This document shows, in pieces, positions 63,999 to 64,000 of a stretch of DNA of 64,000 nt (positions within the stretch are counted from its first letter, which is position 1; each line of letters starts with the position of its first letter). The notes beneath the pieces were generated by a model. That model made no database searches. It was not told where the DNA came from and was given only the letters and a program-made list of their open reading frames with translations. Where the stretch lies: contig DATJLU010000146.1 in assembly GCA_035509275.1 (NCBI GenBank), positions 68,939 through 132,938 on the forward strand, written 5' to 3'. The position numbers and the translations under genes are program-made. The DNA comes from DAHUYF01 sp035509275. GTDB lineage: Bacteria > Pseudomonadota > Alphaproteobacteria > ATCC43930 > CGMCC-115725.

Positions 63999-64000
63999 GA

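Overview
The window is high-GC DNA (about two thirds or more G+C by eye) with strong third-position GC bias, few ATG-only starts and many 4-base ATGA/GTGA overlaps. The gene set (DUF1194, DUF3175, bactofilin, pgaABCD, MoxR/DUF58/DUF4129 module, short YRxLA-type helical proteins, exported Pro/Tyr-rich proteins) and the dispersed palindromes fit an alphaproteobacterium of the Rhodospirillales/Hyphomicrobiales kind. The genus cannot be read from the sequence. No rRNA, tRNA, CRISPR array, transposase or phage gene was seen; the DNA reads as an ordinary chromosome.

Layout. 0-4.4 kb: two divergent patatin-like lipases, then a Phd/VapC toxin-antitoxin pair with a 24-bp palindromic operator. 4.4-9.5 kb: a FlaA1/CapD-type nucleotide-sugar dehydratase, a YdcF/ElyC-type membrane protein, a 2-hydroxyacid dehydrogenase, and a two-gene operon (exported Pro/Tyr-rich protein plus TetR regulator) behind a promoter that overlaps a 22-bp palindrome. 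9.8-13.5 kb: small envelope and regulatory genes (peptidoglycan-binding protein, bactofilin, XRE regulator, short helical proteins, a lone response regulator). 13.6-17.3 kb: glycosyltransferase, NAD epimerase and UDP-sugar dehydrogenase. 17.5-20.4 kb: a GH15 glucoamylase-like enzyme converging on an acetamidase/formamidase. 20.8-27.4 kb: a complete pgaABCD operon for poly-N-acetylglucosamine. The start of pgaB is overlaid by two repeat elements.

27.6-35 kb: an exported DUF1194 (vWA-like) protein, an exported pentapeptide-repeat protein and a TTC38-type TPR protein in one run, then a very large zinc-ribbon/cyclase/ATPase/TPR protein and a NiCoT nickel-cobalt permease. 35.4-48 kb: a divergent catabolic region. 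On the minus strand lie an aminotransferase, kynureninase and tryptophan 2,3-dioxygenase. On the plus strand lie a VOC protein, an acyl-CoA-dehydrogenase-like flavoprotein, a three-subunit molybdenum hydroxylase whose large subunit is fused to a CoxG domain, an acyl/aryl-CoA ligase and an enoyl-CoA hydratase. Together they suggest breakdown of tryptophan through an aromatic or quinoline intermediate, by a route that does not match a textbook pathway. 48-54.9 kb: a tightly overlapped membrane module, DUF4129-DUF4350-MoxR-DUF58-SpoIIM-RDD, facing a YciC-like membrane protein. 55-59.6 kb: DUF3175, peptide-type ABC transporter genes without ATPases, and two small exported proteins. 59.7-64 kb: a DHA2-type MFS exporter, several very short genes, an alpha/beta hydrolase and a second exported Pro/Tyr-rich protein.

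Repeats are a marked feature: three copies of a ~100-bp nested hairpin (17.3, 20.7, 24.7 kb) around the polysaccharide genes, a three-way-junction palindrome at 30.5 kb with relatives at 4.4 and 35.1 kb, and two further REP-like elements (10.5 and 24.6 kb). The points most worth following up are the divergent tryptophan/Mo-hydroxylase region, the membrane MoxR module and the repeat-encoded N-terminus of pgaB.
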